Shown here one piece after another: positions 7,897 to 16,793 of a DNA stretch of 64,000 nucleotides (positions are counted from its first letter, which is position 1; each line of letters starts with the position of its first letter). The notes beneath the pieces were generated by a model. It searched no databases and had not been told where the DNA came from. It saw nothing but the letters and a program-made list of their open reading frames with translations. The stretch comes from Bacteroidales bacterium (GTDB taxonomy: Bacteria > Bacteroidota > Bacteroidia > Bacteroidales > Muribaculaceae): NCBI GenBank assembly GCA_014800685.1, contig JAAVFQ010000021.1, forward strand, positions 97,364 through 161,363. Reading direction: 5' to 3'. Both the position numbers and the translations under genes were made by a program.

Positions 7897-8021
7897 AATT
7901 TTTAAGTATATTCTAAAAATTAGATTTTAGTTGAAGCCAAGGTCATCGGCAGGGAGCGCACGGCTCTATGCGATGGCCTTTGCAAATAAAATATTCTGTA
8001 GGGTGAGGAGAAGGGAGAGCG

Positions 8022-9077
8022 TCAGTCCCGGATTATCAGCATGGCATCGCCGTATGCTCCGAACTGATATTTGTTCTTCACCGCCTCCTTATAGGCATTC
8101 ATCACGAGGTCATAACCCCCGAAGGCGGCCACCATCATCAGCATCGTGCTGTAAGGGAGATGGAAATTGGATATCATCGCCGTGCAGACCGTGAAGTCGT
8201 AAGGGGGGAAGATAAACTTGTTGGTCCAGCCCTTGGTGGGCATGATATGTCCGTTCATGCAAACGGAGCTGGCGAGAGCCCTCATCACTGAGGTGCCTAC
8301 GGCGCAGACCCTTGCCTCACGGTCTTTGGCGTCATTGACCAAATCCACAAGGTCGCCGTCCACGAACATCTCTTCGCTGTCCATGCGATGCTTGGTAAGG
8401 TCTTCTACATCTATGTCCCGATAGTTGCCACGGCCGGAGTGAAGGGTGACAAATCCGCGGTCTACTCCCTTTATCTCCAGACGCTTCATCAGCTCGCGGC
8501 TGAAGTGCATACCGGCGGCCGGAGCCATGACGGCACCCTCCTTCTCGGCAAATATGCACTGATAGCGCTCTTCATCCTCAGGCTCAGCCGGACGTTTGAT
8601 ATAATCAGGGAGAGGTGTGTGGCCCAGAGCATAGAGGGCTGCCTTGAACTCGTCATGCGGGCCGTCATAAAGAAACCGCAACGTGCGTCCACGGTTCGTA
8701 GTATTGTCAATGACCTCAGCCACCATGGAGTCATCATCTCCGAAATAAAGCTTATTGCCTATGCGAATCTTTCTGGCCGGCTCCACGAGCACGTCCCAGA
8801 ACTTATTCTCATGATTAAGCTCGCGGAGCAGAAAAACCTCAATAGAGGCTCCGGTCTTTTCCTTGTTGCCGAAAAGGCGCGCAGGAAACACGCGTGTGTT
8901 ATTGAAGACAAGAAGGTCTCCTTCATCGAAATATTCAAGCACATCCTTGAAGGAACGATGCTCTATCCTGCCATCCTTGACGTGAACCACCATCAGGCGA
9001 CACTCATCACGATTGGCAGAAGGATACTGGGCTATCAGTTCTTCCGGGAGTTTGAATTTGAATTGAGACAGTTTCAT
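8022..9077 (-). CDS. queA: S-adenosylmethionine:tRNA ribosyltransferase-isomerase
   Basis: 351 residues, full length. Family blocks are [15 protein letters not shown] at the start, [34 protein letters not shown] and [15 protein letters not shown] near the end. QueA transfers the ribosyl part of S-adenosylmethionine to preQ1 in tRNA to make epoxyqueuosine at the wobble position (Asp, Asn, His and Tyr tRNAs; a tRNA-Tyr with GTA anticodon is at 58670). It is the last gene of the ftsX-DUF3098-uppP-truB-queA series on the minus strand, 94 bases after truB. Confidence 0.96.
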   Translation of the reverse strand: MKLSQFKFKLPEELIAQYPSANRDECRLMVVHVKDGRIEHRSFKDVLEYFDEGDLLVFNNTRVFPARLFGNKEKTGASIEVFLLRELNHENKFWDVLVEPARKIRIGNKLYFGDDDSMVAEVIDNTTNRGRTLRFLYDGPHDEFKAALYALGHTPLPDYIKRPAEPEDEERYQCIFAEKEGAVMAPAAGMHFSRELMKRLEIKGVDRGFVTLHSGRGNYRDIDVEDLTKHRMDSEEMFVDGDLVDLVNDAKDREARVCAVGTSVMRALASSVCMNGHIMPTKGWTNKFIFPPYDFTVCTAMISNFHLPYSTMLMMVAAFGGYDLVMNAYKEAVKNKYQFGAYGDAMLIIRD

Positions 9078-9171
9078 TTAGAATCTTATAAGGTCTTTTC
9101 ATTCAGGGGTTGTCGGTCAGAGACTCTGCTTTTGCCGGCAGGAGGCTCGGGCTGATGCCGTCCCCTATAGA

Positions 9172-9900
9172 TCATTCTGTTTTTTTATTTTGCTCATACC
9201 AGTCGGGAAACTCAAGGCTGGCGTGAGCTATCAGGGCTGCCGCCTGCTCCATGCTCAGCGTCCGCTCGGCCGAGAAGTCTCCTACTCTCGTGCGGCGGAG
9301 AGCCGTGAGGTGCGCACCGCTTCCCAGTGACTCTCCGATGTCGCGGGCTAAGGCGCGGATATAGGTTCCCTTACTGCATTCTACTCGCAATTTAAGCAGC
9401 GGAGGGTCATATTCAAGCACTTCAAGAGCTGTTATCTCAAGCGGTTTGGCCTTCAGCTCAGCATCTTTCCCCTTGCGGGCCAGATCATACGCTCGCTTGC
9501 CATCTACTTTCACGGCGGAATAGAGAGGGGGCACCTGCATGATTTTGCCACGAAAGGCCGGCAATTTCTCCTCTATCAGTTCGAGAGTTATATGCTCGTA
9601 AGGATAGCGTGCATCTATTCCCGTCTCAAGGTCGAAGCTTGGAGTGGTAGCTCCCAGCCGAAGGGTGGCCACATACTCCTTGACCCCACTCTGTATCCCC
9701 TCTATCTGCCTTGTAGCCCTTCCGGTGCATATCACCAGTACGCCGGTGGCCATCGGGTCGAGGGTGCCTGCATGTCCCACCTTGAATTTCTTGACGTGCA
9801 GCCTACGCTGGATAGCGCCGCGAAGTCGCTTAACAGCATCAAAGGATGTCCAGCCCAACGGCTTGTCTATAGCAAATATTTCTCCGCTTACGAAGTCCAT
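9172..9900 (-). CDS. truB: tRNA pseudouridine(55) synthase
   Basis: 242 residues. IDKPLGWTSFDAVKRL and the catalytic block KVGHAGTLDPMATGVL (Asp48 is the nucleophile) identify TruB, which isomerises U55 in the T loop of nearly all tRNAs. RALARDIGESLGSGAHL is the second conserved region. The C-terminal PUA-like extension of some family members is short here. It starts 1 base after the uppP stop, indicating tight coupling, and precedes queA, so two tRNA modification genes end this envelope operon. Confidence 0.96.
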   Translation of the reverse strand: MDFVSGEIFAIDKPLGWTSFDAVKRLRGAIQRRLHVKKFKVGHAGTLDPMATGVLVICTGRATRQIEGIQSGVKEYVATLRLGATTPSFDLETGIDARYPYEHITLELIEEKLPAFRGKIMQVPPLYSAVKVDGKRAYDLARKGKDAELKAKPLEITALEVLEYDPPLLKLRVECSKGTYIRALARDIGESLGSGAHLTALRRTRVGDFSAERTLSMEQAAALIAHASLEFPDWYEQNKKTE

Positions 9901-9901
9901 A

Positions 9902-10732
9902 TCATTTCCAAAGGATACAAATTATGCCCATCAGTACGCAGTAGAGAGAGAACCATACGAGCTTCCCTTTCTTCACCAGCTCCAGCATCCATTTGCAAGC
10001 CATGCAGCCTACGATGAAGGATGAGACGAAGCCTATGCATAGGGCCCCGGCTGATATGCTCTCCGGCTGCATTTTTCCTGAGGCTATCTTTGCCACATCA
10101 AGGAGAGCCTCGCCGAGTATGGGGATTATAACCATCAGGAAGGAGAAGGCGGCGATTCGCTCTCGCTTGTCGCCTATGATGATACCGGTGGCTATCGTCG
10201 TGCCTGAACGGCTCAGTCCGGGGAGCACTGCGACGGCCTGCGCGCATCCGATGACGAAGGCATCGAGCCAGGTGATGTCGCGGCCTCGATTGGCCTTCAG
10301 CATCCGTTTCTTCACGAAATCATAGTCAGAGAAATGGGCAAAAGCCAGCAGAAGCGCAGTGACGCATAGACATATACCCACTACGTGAAGATCATTGCCC
10401 CCGAAGAAGCCCTCCACATATTCTTTGAAGAAGACTCCCACTATTCCGACCGGTATGCATGATACGAGTATCTTGCAAACGTAGTAGAAATCCGCATCGC
10501 GGCGGAATGTGAAGAAACTCGCGCAGAGCTTGCAAAACATCGGCCAGAGTATAACAACGGTAGAGAGCACGGTGGCCGCATGGAGTATTATGTCAAAAAC
10601 GATGGCCTCTTCTCCGGGAAGGTCTATGCCGAGTATTTCACGGAATATCTGAAGATGGCCGCTCGAACTGATGGGAAGATATTCAGCAAGCCCTTGCACT
10701 ATGCCGAGTATGAGGGCGTCAATCCATTCCAT
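9902..10732 (-). CDS. uppP: Undecaprenyl-diphosphatase UppP/BacA
   Basis: 276 residues with about eight hydrophobic segments. GLAEYLPISSSGHL and PGLSRSGTTIA are the two inverted active-site motifs of the BacA-type phosphatase. It removes one phosphate from undecaprenyl diphosphate, recycling the carrier lipid for peptidoglycan and glycan export, and its overproduction gives bacitracin resistance in other bacteria. It sits between DUF3098 and truB, an order common in Bacteroidetes. Confidence 0.96.
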   Translation of the reverse strand: MEWIDALILGIVQGLAEYLPISSSGHLQIFREILGIDLPGEEAIVFDIILHAATVLSTVVILWPMFCKLCASFFTFRRDADFYYVCKILVSCIPVGIVGVFFKEYVEGFFGGNDLHVVGICLCVTALLLAFAHFSDYDFVKKRMLKANRGRDITWLDAFVIGCAQAVAVLPGLSRSGTTIATGIIIGDKRERIAAFSFLMVIIPILGEALLDVAKIASGKMQPESISAGALCIGFVSSFIVGCMACKWMLELVKKGKLVWFSLYCVLMGIICILWK

Positions 10733-10831
10733 TGCGTTAATTCTTAGGGGGTGTTCAGGCTTGAATCATACGATATTCAGAGCCTCTGATTATCTTTGCG
10801 CTAATATTATTTGACGGGGAAAAGCTTGCGG

Positions 10832-11134
10832 TCATGCATTCTCACGTTTCTCTCCGGCGTCTTTGGGCTTGCGGATAATGGCGAAAGCCATTAACAGAAA
10901 TCCGAGGAAGGCTATCGTGGGCCCCACTACTATGCGGCGCGTGCTGAAGATGTCGGGATTAAAGCCTTGCTCCACGCTGCTGCCCGGGCCTGCCATGAGG
11001 GCAAAGCCCACAACTATCATTATCAGGCAGCCGGCCATCATTAGATAATTAATTTTATCAAACGGGCGTTCCGAAGCGTTCATCGGCTTGAGCCCGCCGG
11101 ATTTTATATCGGCGTCTTGTCGGTTATTTTTCAT
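10832..11134 (-). CDS. DUF3098 small membrane protein
   Basis: 100 residues with two hydrophobic segments (about 30-50 and 70-90) joined by a short polar loop (SSVEQGFNPDIFSTRRIVVGP). The FNPDIFS...RR pattern and the position between ftsX and uppP are characteristic of DUF3098, a Bacteroidetes inner-membrane protein of unknown function. Its constant association with ftsX suggests a role in division or envelope growth, which is inference. It begins 33 bases after the ftsX stop; uppP follows after 99 bases. Confidence 0.85.
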   Translation of the reverse strand: MKNNRQDADIKSGGLKPMNASERPFDKINYLMMAGCLIMIVVGFALMAGPGSSVEQGFNPDIFSTRRIVVGPTIAFLGFLLMAFAIIRKPKDAGEKRENA

Positions 11135-11167
11135 TTTAGGGGATATCTATTAGCCTTGAATAGACTA

Positions 11168-12046
11168 CTATTTAAAGAGTTCATCATAGCCTTTCCGGAG
11201 ATAATGAGAGGTAGCCAGACAGGCGGCCACGCCGCATATCAGCACTCCACAGACTATCAGGGCGAGGCATGTGGCGCCAAGAAGAGGCCACGATACGTAT
11301 TCTTCGAAATTCTGGATGCCTATATAGGGGGAGAGCGCCAAAGCGCCGGCAAGAAGCAGAGAGGCAAAAACGCCGGCGAGCAGCCCGGAAAGCATATTGT
11401 TGAGCACGAACGGGCGGCGCACGAAGTTGCGGGTAGCTCCCACAAGCTGCATGGTGTGAATGGTGAAACGGCGGGAATATATCGTCAGGCGGACAGTATT
11501 GTTAATAAGCACGAAGGAGATAATTATCATCACAAGAGCAACCCCTCCGAGCACGTATGTCAGCCCTCTGATATTGTCGTTCATAGCCGACACCATCGAG
11601 GCGTCAGGCACCGCGACATCCTCCACTCCGGGGCGTCCGCTCAGCCCGGCGGCTATTTTGTCTATCTGCGACTGTTCGGTATAGTCCGCTTTCAGAGTAA
11701 AGCATATTTCAGGGCTCAGGGGATTGACGCCGAAGAGGGATTCGAGATCCACACCGGTGTCTCGCGTCCAGTTATCCATAGCGGCCTTCTTCCCTATGAC
11801 CTCCACATTCAGAGTATAAGGCTGCTGCTTTATGTATCCGGCCAGCGCCGAAGCCTCTCCGTCGCTGATGGAATCAGTCATTATGACACTGATTTCTATC
11901 TGCTCGCGTATCCGTTCAGTCTCCCGGTGGGCAAAAATACTCACCAGAGCTATCAGGCCGACTATCATAAGCACCATAGTCACGGAGACAATGGTGGTCA
12001 GATGAGCAGCCCAATAAGAAATCTTCGTCTCCTTGTTCTCTTTCAT
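11168..12046 (-). CDS. ftsX: Cell-division ABC permease FtsX
   Basis: 292 residues with the FtsX layout: a cytoplasmic start, membrane helix (about 15-38), extracytoplasmic domain (about 40-165), then three helices (about 170-195, 220-245, 260-285). With FtsE it transmits ATP-driven signals across the membrane to activate peptidoglycan hydrolases at the septum. FtsE is not encoded in the window, which is usual for this phylum. It is first in the series ftsX-DUF3098-uppP-truB-queA, with a promoter about 200 bases upstream and a hairpin in the leader. Confidence 0.92.
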   Translation of the reverse strand: MKENKETKISYWAAHLTTIVSVTMVLMIVGLIALVSIFAHRETERIREQIEISVIMTDSISDGEASALAGYIKQQPYTLNVEVIGKKAAMDNWTRDTGVDLESLFGVNPLSPEICFTLKADYTEQSQIDKIAAGLSGRPGVEDVAVPDASMVSAMNDNIRGLTYVLGGVALVMIIISFVLINNTVRLTIYSRRFTIHTMQLVGATRNFVRRPFVLNNMLSGLLAGVFASLLLAGALALSPYIGIQNFEEYVSWPLLGATCLALIVCGVLICGVAACLATSHYLRKGYDELFK

Positions 12047-12344
12047 TTCTCTACATCGGGCAACTCGCCGCCCGCCTTAATGCCTGAGCATGGCCCTCAC
12101 AACAAGAGCCCTCCTCTTCAGGCTAAAAATTGAAAAAATGGCCAATTCGCTGACTTAAACAGCGAATCGGTCGCAGAAATGTAAATAAAACCAAGCAGTA
12201 TGGCTCTCAAGCCTCATAGCCGCAGACCCTTGCTTAGCAATGCAAAGATACAAAAAAAAATCGGCTTTGTCAAGTCCCGACGCAATTATTTTTAATGCGT
12301 GACCTCCTCACTCCTAACAACTTCACGCCTGCACGCCCCCCATA
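12047..12344 (-). other. Leader and promoter region of the ftsX operon
   Basis: No gene. On the minus strand it contains the ftsX promoter (12243-12273) and a leader of about 190 bases. An 8-bp perfect hairpin (ATTCGCTG at 12145-12152 with CAGCGAAT at 12160-12167) lies about 100 bases before the ftsX ATG. No known riboswitch was recognised. Confidence 0.6.
12243..12273 (-). promoter_or_regulatory. Promoter for the ftsX-queA operon
   Basis: On the minus strand, TTG (complement of 12271-12273), a 20-base spacer and TATCTTTG (complement of 12243-12250): a full match to the Bacteroidetes -33/-7 form. Confidence 0.82.
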
Positions 12345-13649
12345 TCACTCAGCATCGAGCGAGAGATTGGCGGCCGTCAGCCTATGCAGCGTTATGCTAT
12401 TTATCAGCTCAGGCTGATGCGGCGCTGTCACCTTGAGATAATTGTCGGTGAAGCCGTGCATCATTCGCGCCCCGGGGCTTTGCGGCTGTTCCCACAGAAC
12501 TCTGCGCTCTGTCCCCTCGAACGATGAGGTGAAGAGGCGCTGTCTCTCCTCCGAGAGCTTCATAAGAAGCCCGACCCGCCGATGCTTCTCTTCCTGGCTC
12601 ACGGCATCGCCCAGGATAAGGGCTACAGTTCCCGGACGCTCGCTGTATGGAAAGACGTGAAGATGGCTGAAAGGGAGAGTTTTTATAAATTCAAACGACT
12701 TTTCCCACTCCTCTTCTGTCTCTCCGCGGGCTCCCGCTATTACATCCACTCCTATGAAAGCGTCAGGCATATACTCCTTGACTATTGCGAGGCGTTCGGC
12801 AAAAAGGGCTGTATCGTAGCGTCTGTTCATCTTCCTCAGCACTGCGTCTGATCCTGACTGAAGCGGTATATGAAAGTGAGGCATAAATGCGCGCGATGAG
12901 CGTGCGCACCATTCTATGATTTCGGGAGTGAGAAGATTGGGCTCGATGGAGGATATGCGGTATCTCTCTATCCCTTCCACTTCATCAAGCGATTTAAGAA
13001 GGTCAAAAAACTTCTCACCCGTGTCTCTGCCGAAGTCTCCTATATTCACACCCGTAATGACTATCTCGCGTCCACCCTCGGCGGCAACCTGCCGGGCCTG
13101 CTGCGTAATCTCGCTGATTCTGCCGGAGCGGGAACGTCCCCGAGCCATCGGGATAGTGCAATATGTGCAATAATAGTCGCAACCATCCTGCACTTTCAGA
13201 AAATATCGGGTGCGGTCTCCTCTCTCGCAAGAGGGGCGGAAACGGCGAATGTCCAAATGAGGGGTGACGGCTATCTGAGTAGCACGCTCTGCCGCCCACC
13301 GCTCCAGCCACTCCATCATCTCCAGCTTCTGGTCAGAGCCAACCACGATATCCACACCCGGGATGGCTGCTATCTCCGAAGCCTTGAGTTGCGCATAGCA
13401 TCCGGTGACCACCAGCGTGGCGTCAGGATACTTTGCGGCCAGACTGCGGATGAGGCGACGCCCCTTCTTATCGGCCATTTCGGTGACCGAGCAGGTGTTG
13501 ACTATACACAAATCGGGAGTCTCTCCCTCTTCGGCTCTTCTCACGCCGCGACCGGCGAGCATACGGCCTAAAGTGGAGGTTTCAGCAAAATTCAGCTTGC
13601 AGCCGAGGGTATGGAAAGAGGCTGTATGGAAAGTCCGTTTGTCTGTCAT
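12345..13649 (-). CDS. mtaB: tRNA t6A37 methylthiotransferase MtaB
   Basis: 434 residues. The N-terminal MTTase domain has cluster cysteines Cys17, Cys53 and Cys84 (LGCKLN, NTCSVT, TGCYAQ). The radical-SAM CxxxCxxC occurs in QDGCDYYCTYCTIP, and a TRAM-like domain ends the protein. MtaB adds a methylthio group to N6-threonylcarbamoyladenosine at position 37 of ANN-decoding tRNAs. GCKLNxAE and GxARGRSRS distinguish it from MiaB and RimO. Its start overlaps the upstream glycosyltransferase stop by 4 bases (ATGA), so the pair is one operon. Confidence 0.93.
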   Translation of the reverse strand: MTDKRTFHTASFHTLGCKLNFAETSTLGRMLAGRGVRRAEEGETPDLCIVNTCSVTEMADKKGRRLIRSLAAKYPDATLVVTGCYAQLKASEIAAIPGVDIVVGSDQKLEMMEWLERWAAERATQIAVTPHLDIRRFRPSCERGDRTRYFLKVQDGCDYYCTYCTIPMARGRSRSGRISEITQQARQVAAEGGREIVITGVNIGDFGRDTGEKFFDLLKSLDEVEGIERYRISSIEPNLLTPEIIEWCARSSRAFMPHFHIPLQSGSDAVLRKMNRRYDTALFAERLAIVKEYMPDAFIGVDVIAGARGETEEEWEKSFEFIKTLPFSHLHVFPYSERPGTVALILGDAVSQEEKHRRVGLLMKLSEERQRLFTSSFEGTERRVLWEQPQSPGARMMHGFTDNYLKVTAPHQPELINSITLHRLTAANLSLDAE

Positions 13650-14644
13650 AATCTCTTTTTTTTGCCGGGGAAATATCTCATCATCAGAGCAGACCGGTCT
13701 GCACCGGGCAGATTTCGGAGACGGTCTTCTGCCGGAAGATTCTTATAATTACCGCGTATCTTGCGGAAGTCCCTATGCGCCTTGAGGAGCGCACGGGCAT
13801 TCCCCCAGTCTCCTTTGACTGCAAACATCAGAAAGGCAAGCGAATCCACAAGCCGCCTCACCAGAAGCAGACGTTTGCCCTGGCGTGGCGGGAGGTTCTT
13901 ATGAAGGAGCAGAAGATTATTGCGGAAGTTGAGATATGTCTTACGCGGATTTCCCATACTCAACGAGGCGCCCCCCACATGATAGACGATGGAGTCGCTC
14001 AATGCGCATACGCGATAGCCGGCCGCTATCATACGGCAGCATAAGTCTATCTCCTCCTGATGCGCGAAGAAGGCTTCATCAAGGCCGCCGAGACGGCGAT
14101 AAAGCTCCGACCTGACCATAAGGCAGGCGCCGGAAGCCCAGCAGACATCGGCCGGCTCCCCGTCATACTGGCCTTCATCTTTCTCCACTATATCGAAAAG
14201 ACGACCGCGGCAATAGGGATACCCGAGATTATCTATATACCCCCCGGCCGCGCCGGCATATTCGAAATACTCTTTATTTCTTGCGGCGCGTATTTTGGGC
14301 TGCACGGCTCCGACATCCTCGTGCGTTTCCATAAAGCTCAGTAGTGACTGATACCAATTTTCAGTCACCTCTACGTCGGAATTCAGCAACACGGTGTAGG
14401 GATAGTCTGTCTCTGCGAGCGCACGGTTATAACCTCCGGAAAATCCCAGATTCTCCTTAAAGGGAAGGACTTTCACTTCAGGGTGATTTGCACGTATCCA
14501 CTCCACGGAATCATCTGAGGAGCCATTATCGGCCACTATCAGGTCAGCATCAGGCGATATAGTGAACCGCGCAGCCGTCGGAAGAAATTCCTTAAGCAGC
14601 GCCAGTCCATTCCAGTTGAGTATTATGACTCCCAGTTTCTTCAT
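13646..14644 (-). CDS. Family 2 glycosyltransferase (rhamnosyltransferase-like)
   Basis: 332 residues and no clear membrane segment. The GT-A fold starts with LGVIILNWNG, then LIVADNGSSDDSVEW, and VLLNSDVEVTENW supplies the metal-binding acidic motif. FFAHQEEIDLCCRMIAAGY is the catalytic-base region typical of WbbL-like transferases that add deoxyhexoses to glycolipids or O-antigen. The acceptor and sugar cannot be read from the sequence. It is first in a two-gene unit with mtaB (4-base overlap). A TAACTTTG -7 element (complement of 14661-14668) lies just upstream, without a good -33 box. Confidence 0.88.
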   Translation of the reverse strand: MKKLGVIILNWNGLALLKEFLPTAARFTISPDADLIVADNGSSDDSVEWIRANHPEVKVLPFKENLGFSGGYNRALAETDYPYTVLLNSDVEVTENWYQSLLSFMETHEDVGAVQPKIRAARNKEYFEYAGAAGGYIDNLGYPYCRGRLFDIVEKDEGQYDGEPADVCWASGACLMVRSELYRRLGGLDEAFFAHQEEIDLCCRMIAAGYRVCALSDSIVYHVGGASLSMGNPRKTYLNFRNNLLLLHKNLPPRQGKRLLLVRRLVDSLAFLMFAVKGDWGNARALLKAHRDFRKIRGNYKNLPAEDRLRNLPGADRSALMMRYFPGKKKRL

Positions 14645-14660
14645 GCCTAAATTTTTGATG

Positions 14661-14668
14661 CAAAGTTA
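14661..14668 (-). promoter_or_regulatory. Probable -7 element for glycosyltransferase-mtaB
   Basis: Minus-strand TAACTTTG 17-24 bases before the glycosyltransferase ATG. The -33 position reads TTAG rather than TTG, so the promoter is only half supported. Confidence 0.45.
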
Positions 14669-14723
14669 GCAAAAAATTTCCGAATACTAAGGACGCAATG
14701 AGCCATAGTCGACCGGACGCTAA

Positions 14724-14763
14724 GGAGGGTGAGCCAAAATTCTCGGATTCTGACTCACCCTCC
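14724..14763. terminator. GGGTG/CACCC hairpin downstream of the VOC gene
   Basis: GGAGGGTGAG (14724-14733) pairs perfectly with CTCACCCTCC (14754-14763). It is placed to end the minus-strand GH13-VOC transcript. It belongs to the same sequence family as hairpins at 4994, 23995, 36669, 58473 and 58760. Confidence 0.65.
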
Positions 14764-14792
14764 TCCTCTTTATTCTGATTCTTAGAGAGTAT

Positions 14793-15179
14793 TTACTTCT
14801 TGGGACGCAGAATTTCTATCCAATAGCCATCCGGGTCTTCTATAAAGTATATCCCCATACCCGGATTCTCGAAGCATACCACTCCCATCTCTTTATGATA
14901 AGCAAGAATATCCTCATATTTCTGCCCGGCATTAAGCCGCAGGGCCAGATGAGTTTCATTCTCGCCCAAATCATAATTCTGAGGATGATCCTTGAGGCAG
15001 GTTAGCTCAAGGCGAAATCCTGTCTCGCCATCTCCCAGATAAGTGATAGTGAATGAGCCGTCGGCAGCATTATTCTCTCCTACGGGCTTCAGGCCAAGCG
15101 CTTTCTCATAGAATTCGAGCGAGCGCTCGCGGTCAGCCACGTTGATGTTGTAGTGGTCGAAATGAAGTTTAAATTCCAT
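14793..15179 (-). CDS. VOC family (glyoxalase I-like) protein
   Basis: 128 residues making two beta-alpha-beta-beta-beta units. Candidate metal ligands are His in LHFDHYNINV, Glu in FRLELT, His in ETHLALR and Glu in YWIEILRP, the His/Glu/His/Glu set of glyoxalase I. FIEDPDGYWIEI is a classic ending. It may isomerise the methylglyoxal-thiol adduct, although glutathione is uncommon in this phylum, so the thiol is uncertain. It starts 7 bases after the GH13 gene, so the two are cotranscribed; methylglyoxal detoxification beside sugar breakdown would be a sensible pairing. Confidence 0.82.
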   Translation of the reverse strand: MEFKLHFDHYNINVADRERSLEFYEKALGLKPVGENNAADGSFTITYLGDGETGFRLELTCLKDHPQNYDLGENETHLALRLNAGQKYEDILAYHKEMGVVCFENPGMGIYFIEDPDGYWIEILRPKK

Positions 15180-15186
15180 GACTGAC

Positions 15187-16599
15187 TTACTTAGAGGTAA
15201 ATACTACATATTGCCAAGGGGCGAGCGCCTCAGGCACGGCAGCCGCGGCGCCGGTGAAGTAATCCACAAGGCCTGCTACCGAAGGGGTATTATCGCCGAA
15301 GGGGGCTTTAGCCTCTTCTCCACTGAGATTGGCTATCACCATCACCTTGTCATCACCGGAAACTCTTGTGAAGGCTATCACGTCCTCATCTGTCACGCTC
15401 AGGGGTGTGAAGTTTTCGCGGGGATTGGTGGCATCCAGAGCACGATGTTTTTTCTTCATGGAGTTCAGCATCTCATAGAAGACGGTAATGTCGTTGGCCG
15501 TATAGTCAGGCACAGTGTCATGCTTGAAAAACTCAAAGGCATGATTATATCCCACTTCCTGCCCCGTATACATCATCGGGACGCCGGGGAGCGTGTAGGA
15601 GAGTGTGGCGAAAGCACCCAGAGCCGGTCCGAAACGTTCTATCTCGGTTCCCTCCCAGGAGTTAAGGTCATGATTAGTCACCATATTCATGCTTACTGCC
15701 CCCTGCGGATACTCCTTATTCTGCTTTTCGATAAGAGCAAGAATATCCTTGGCCGTCATCGTGGGGAGGGACTGATTCTTAGCCTTTGCATACTCATTGG
15801 CACCTTGGGTGGCAGAGATAGCGTTGAAGACATCCTTCATAGGCCAGTTATAGTCCATATCGAAAGCATTGAGCGTCAGTTCGGGCGTGGAGGCTTCGGC
15901 GAGCATGAGGATAGGCTTGATGGTGCGGAGCTCCTTGGCCGCCTCCTCCCAATAGTCGGTAGGCACCTCCATGGCGACGTCACATCTGTAGCCATCTATA
16001 TCGGTCTCCTCCACCCAGAAACCGAGAGCATCCGTCATAGCCCGTCGGGTAGCGGGATTGCTATAGTCAAGCTTATAGGTATCTGTCCAGTCGAAGGGGG
16101 AGATAAGATTTCCGGCCTTATCCTTGGCATAGAAGTCGGGATTTGATTCGAGCCATACGTTATCTCCGCCGGTATGATTGCACACCTCGTCGATTATCAC
16201 CTTCATCCCCAGCGAATGAGCAGTGCGCACAAACTCTTTGAAATCCTCCAGGGAGCCGAATTCAGGATTAATCTTCTTATAATCCTGCACGGCATAATAC
16301 GATCCCAGCTCCCCTTTACGATTTTTCTCTGAAATAGGATGCACGGGCATGAGCCAGAGGACATCCACGCCGAGGTCTTTAAGGCGGGGAAGCTGTCTCT
16401 GCATACCCTTGAGGTCGCGCGTGGGGCTACCCTGCCGCAGATTCACTTCATAGATGACAGCATCCCTGAGCCAATCGGGATGACTGACTGTAGTTTTCTG
16501 ATTGCCGTAGGCCGGCTCTTTCGCCTTCTTCTTGGCCTCAACAGTAGCGGGCGCCGCAAGCAGGAGAGCCGACAGCGCCAGGAGCGTAATCTTTTTCAT
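15187..16599 (-). CDS. GH13 alpha-amylase family protein, secreted
   Basis: 470 residues with a signal peptide (cleavage near residue 22). Catalytic blocks of the (beta/alpha)8 barrel are intact: region I DEVCNHTG (Asp137, Asn141, His142), region II DGYRCDVA (nucleophile Asp207), region III LMLAEAS (acid/base Glu235) and region IV TNHDLN (Asp311). A C-terminal beta domain follows from about residue 395. It should hydrolyse alpha-1,4-glucans or maltooligosaccharides in the periplasm. There is no lipobox or sorting tail, unlike the GH13 at 55713. It forms a two-gene unit with the VOC protein. Confidence 0.9.
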   Translation of the reverse strand: MKKITLLALSALLLAAPATVEAKKKAKEPAYGNQKTTVSHPDWLRDAVIYEVNLRQGSPTRDLKGMQRQLPRLKDLGVDVLWLMPVHPISEKNRKGELGSYYAVQDYKKINPEFGSLEDFKEFVRTAHSLGMKVIIDEVCNHTGGDNVWLESNPDFYAKDKAGNLISPFDWTDTYKLDYSNPATRRAMTDALGFWVEETDIDGYRCDVAMEVPTDYWEEAAKELRTIKPILMLAEASTPELTLNAFDMDYNWPMKDVFNAISATQGANEYAKAKNQSLPTMTAKDILALIEKQNKEYPQGAVSMNMVTNHDLNSWEGTEIERFGPALGAFATLSYTLPGVPMMYTGQEVGYNHAFEFFKHDTVPDYTANDITVFYEMLNSMKKKHRALDATNPRENFTPLSVTDEDVIAFTRVSGDDKVMVIANLSGEEAKAPFGDNTPSVAGLVDYFTGAAAAVPEALAPWQYVVFTSK

Positions 16600-16682
16600 C
16601 TTGATAGCTAATAAGTTTCTATAATTGATAACGACTCAGAAGCGGCTATTGTTGCGTCTGCTTCATTTTCACCCGGTTTTTC

Positions 16683-16713
16683 TTGGCCGTCAGATGATTT
16701 TTTCGTAATTTTG
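16683..16713 (+). promoter_or_regulatory. Promoter for pepT-miaA
   Basis: TTG at 16683-16685, a 20-base spacer and TAATTTTG at 16706-16713. Transcription would begin near 16720, with a leader of about 75 bases before the ATG at 16794. This disfavours the longer upstream start at 16713. Confidence 0.8.
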
Positions 16714-16793
16714 TGAGACAAAGCTGTCCGGGGGCGATGCATAGGCGCCCGTGCGCTTTGCTCACTGATTATTCACAAAGAACCTATAGATAC

